A stretch of 7,035 nucleotides of DNA, from positions 1 to 7,035 of the forward strand of contig JAOZKO010000141.1 of the NCBI GenBank assembly GCA_029935325.1, in the 5' to 3' direction. The notes below the pieces were generated by a model. It ran no database searches. It saw nothing but the letters and a program-made list of their open reading frames with translations, and was not told where the DNA came from. Position 1 is the stretch's first letter. Every line of letters starts with the position of its first letter. Shown here in pieces: positions 6,981 to 7,035 of this stretch. Source of the DNA: Bacteroidales bacterium. Lineage in GTDB: Bacteria; Bacteroidota; Bacteroidia; Bacteroidales; UBA1556. The translations under genes and the position numbers were made by a program.

Positions 6981-7035
6981 TTATGGCCAATAGTCTGGTT
7001 TAGTTGTTGAGCCTCCGCGAGCTGTACAATCCACG
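6981..7035 (-). CDS. 3' end of an upstream gene, possibly a DUF4249-type lipoprotein
   Basis: An open frame enters from the right edge and encodes VDCTARGGSTTKPDYWP before TAA at 6981-6983. It is locally richer in G+C than the rest of the window, and its composition is protein-like. From memory, DUF4249 proteins of Bacteroidota end in a similar Cys-x-x-Cys or DC-x-x-x-GG-[ST]-x-x-KPD[FY]W tail, and genes of this family are often found beside TonB-receptor or plug-type genes. With 17 residues visible, the family call is tentative. The 21-base gap to the next ATG, with no terminator in it, suggests co-transcription with the envelope protein gene. Confidence 0.5.
   Translation of the reverse strand, partial: VDCTARGGSTTKPDYWP

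Overview
This 7,035-base window is AT-rich and looks like a chromosomal segment of a Bacteroidota bacterium (Flavobacteriia, Cytophagia or Bacteroidales type). The evidence is a MG2/plug-like exported protein of a kind typical of that phylum, a very long multi-PAS hybrid histidine kinase, A/T-rich leaders without Shine-Dalgarno sequences, and a perfect TANNTTTG-type -7 promoter box. All supported genes lie on the minus strand, so the window reads biologically from right to left.

Right edge (6981-7035): the last 17 codons of a gene that enters from outside. Its C-terminus (VDCTARGGSTTKPDYWP) resembles the cysteine/glycine-rich tails I associate with DUF4249 lipoproteins. It stops 21 bases before the next ATG, an operon-like spacing.

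5253-6959: a 568-residue exported protein with a signal peptide, an MG2-like macroglobulin domain, a second beta-sandwich, a carboxypeptidase-regulatory-like domain, a TonB-plug-like domain and a C-terminal beta domain. It has no outer-membrane barrel. With the gene before it, it probably forms a cell-envelope unit.

4994-5252: the intergenic region. Just after the envelope gene there is a weak terminator candidate, then a TATATTTG promoter box. Between that box and the kinase start sits a 158-bp structure (5038-5195). It has 18-bp terminal inverted repeats (16/18 matching) flanked by a 6-bp direct repeat, CATATA. This is the signature of a MITE or internally deleted insertion sequence. Removing it and one repeat copy restores a leader of about 55 bases between promoter and kinase ATG. 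I consider it the most interesting item here.

59-4993: a cytoplasmic hybrid histidine kinase with ten PAS domains, HisKA, HATPase_c and a C-terminal receiver. PAS 7 and 8 look like a tandem duplication. The longer reading frame, starting with TTG at 5056, would take its first residues from the inserted element, so the ATG at 4993 is preferred.

Left edge (1-58): a GC-rich hairpin with a T-tract, oriented to terminate a plus-strand gene lying outside the window and converging on the kinase.

Nothing in the sequence links the kinase functionally to the envelope genes. They appear to be separate transcription units. I see no tRNA, rRNA or CRISPR.
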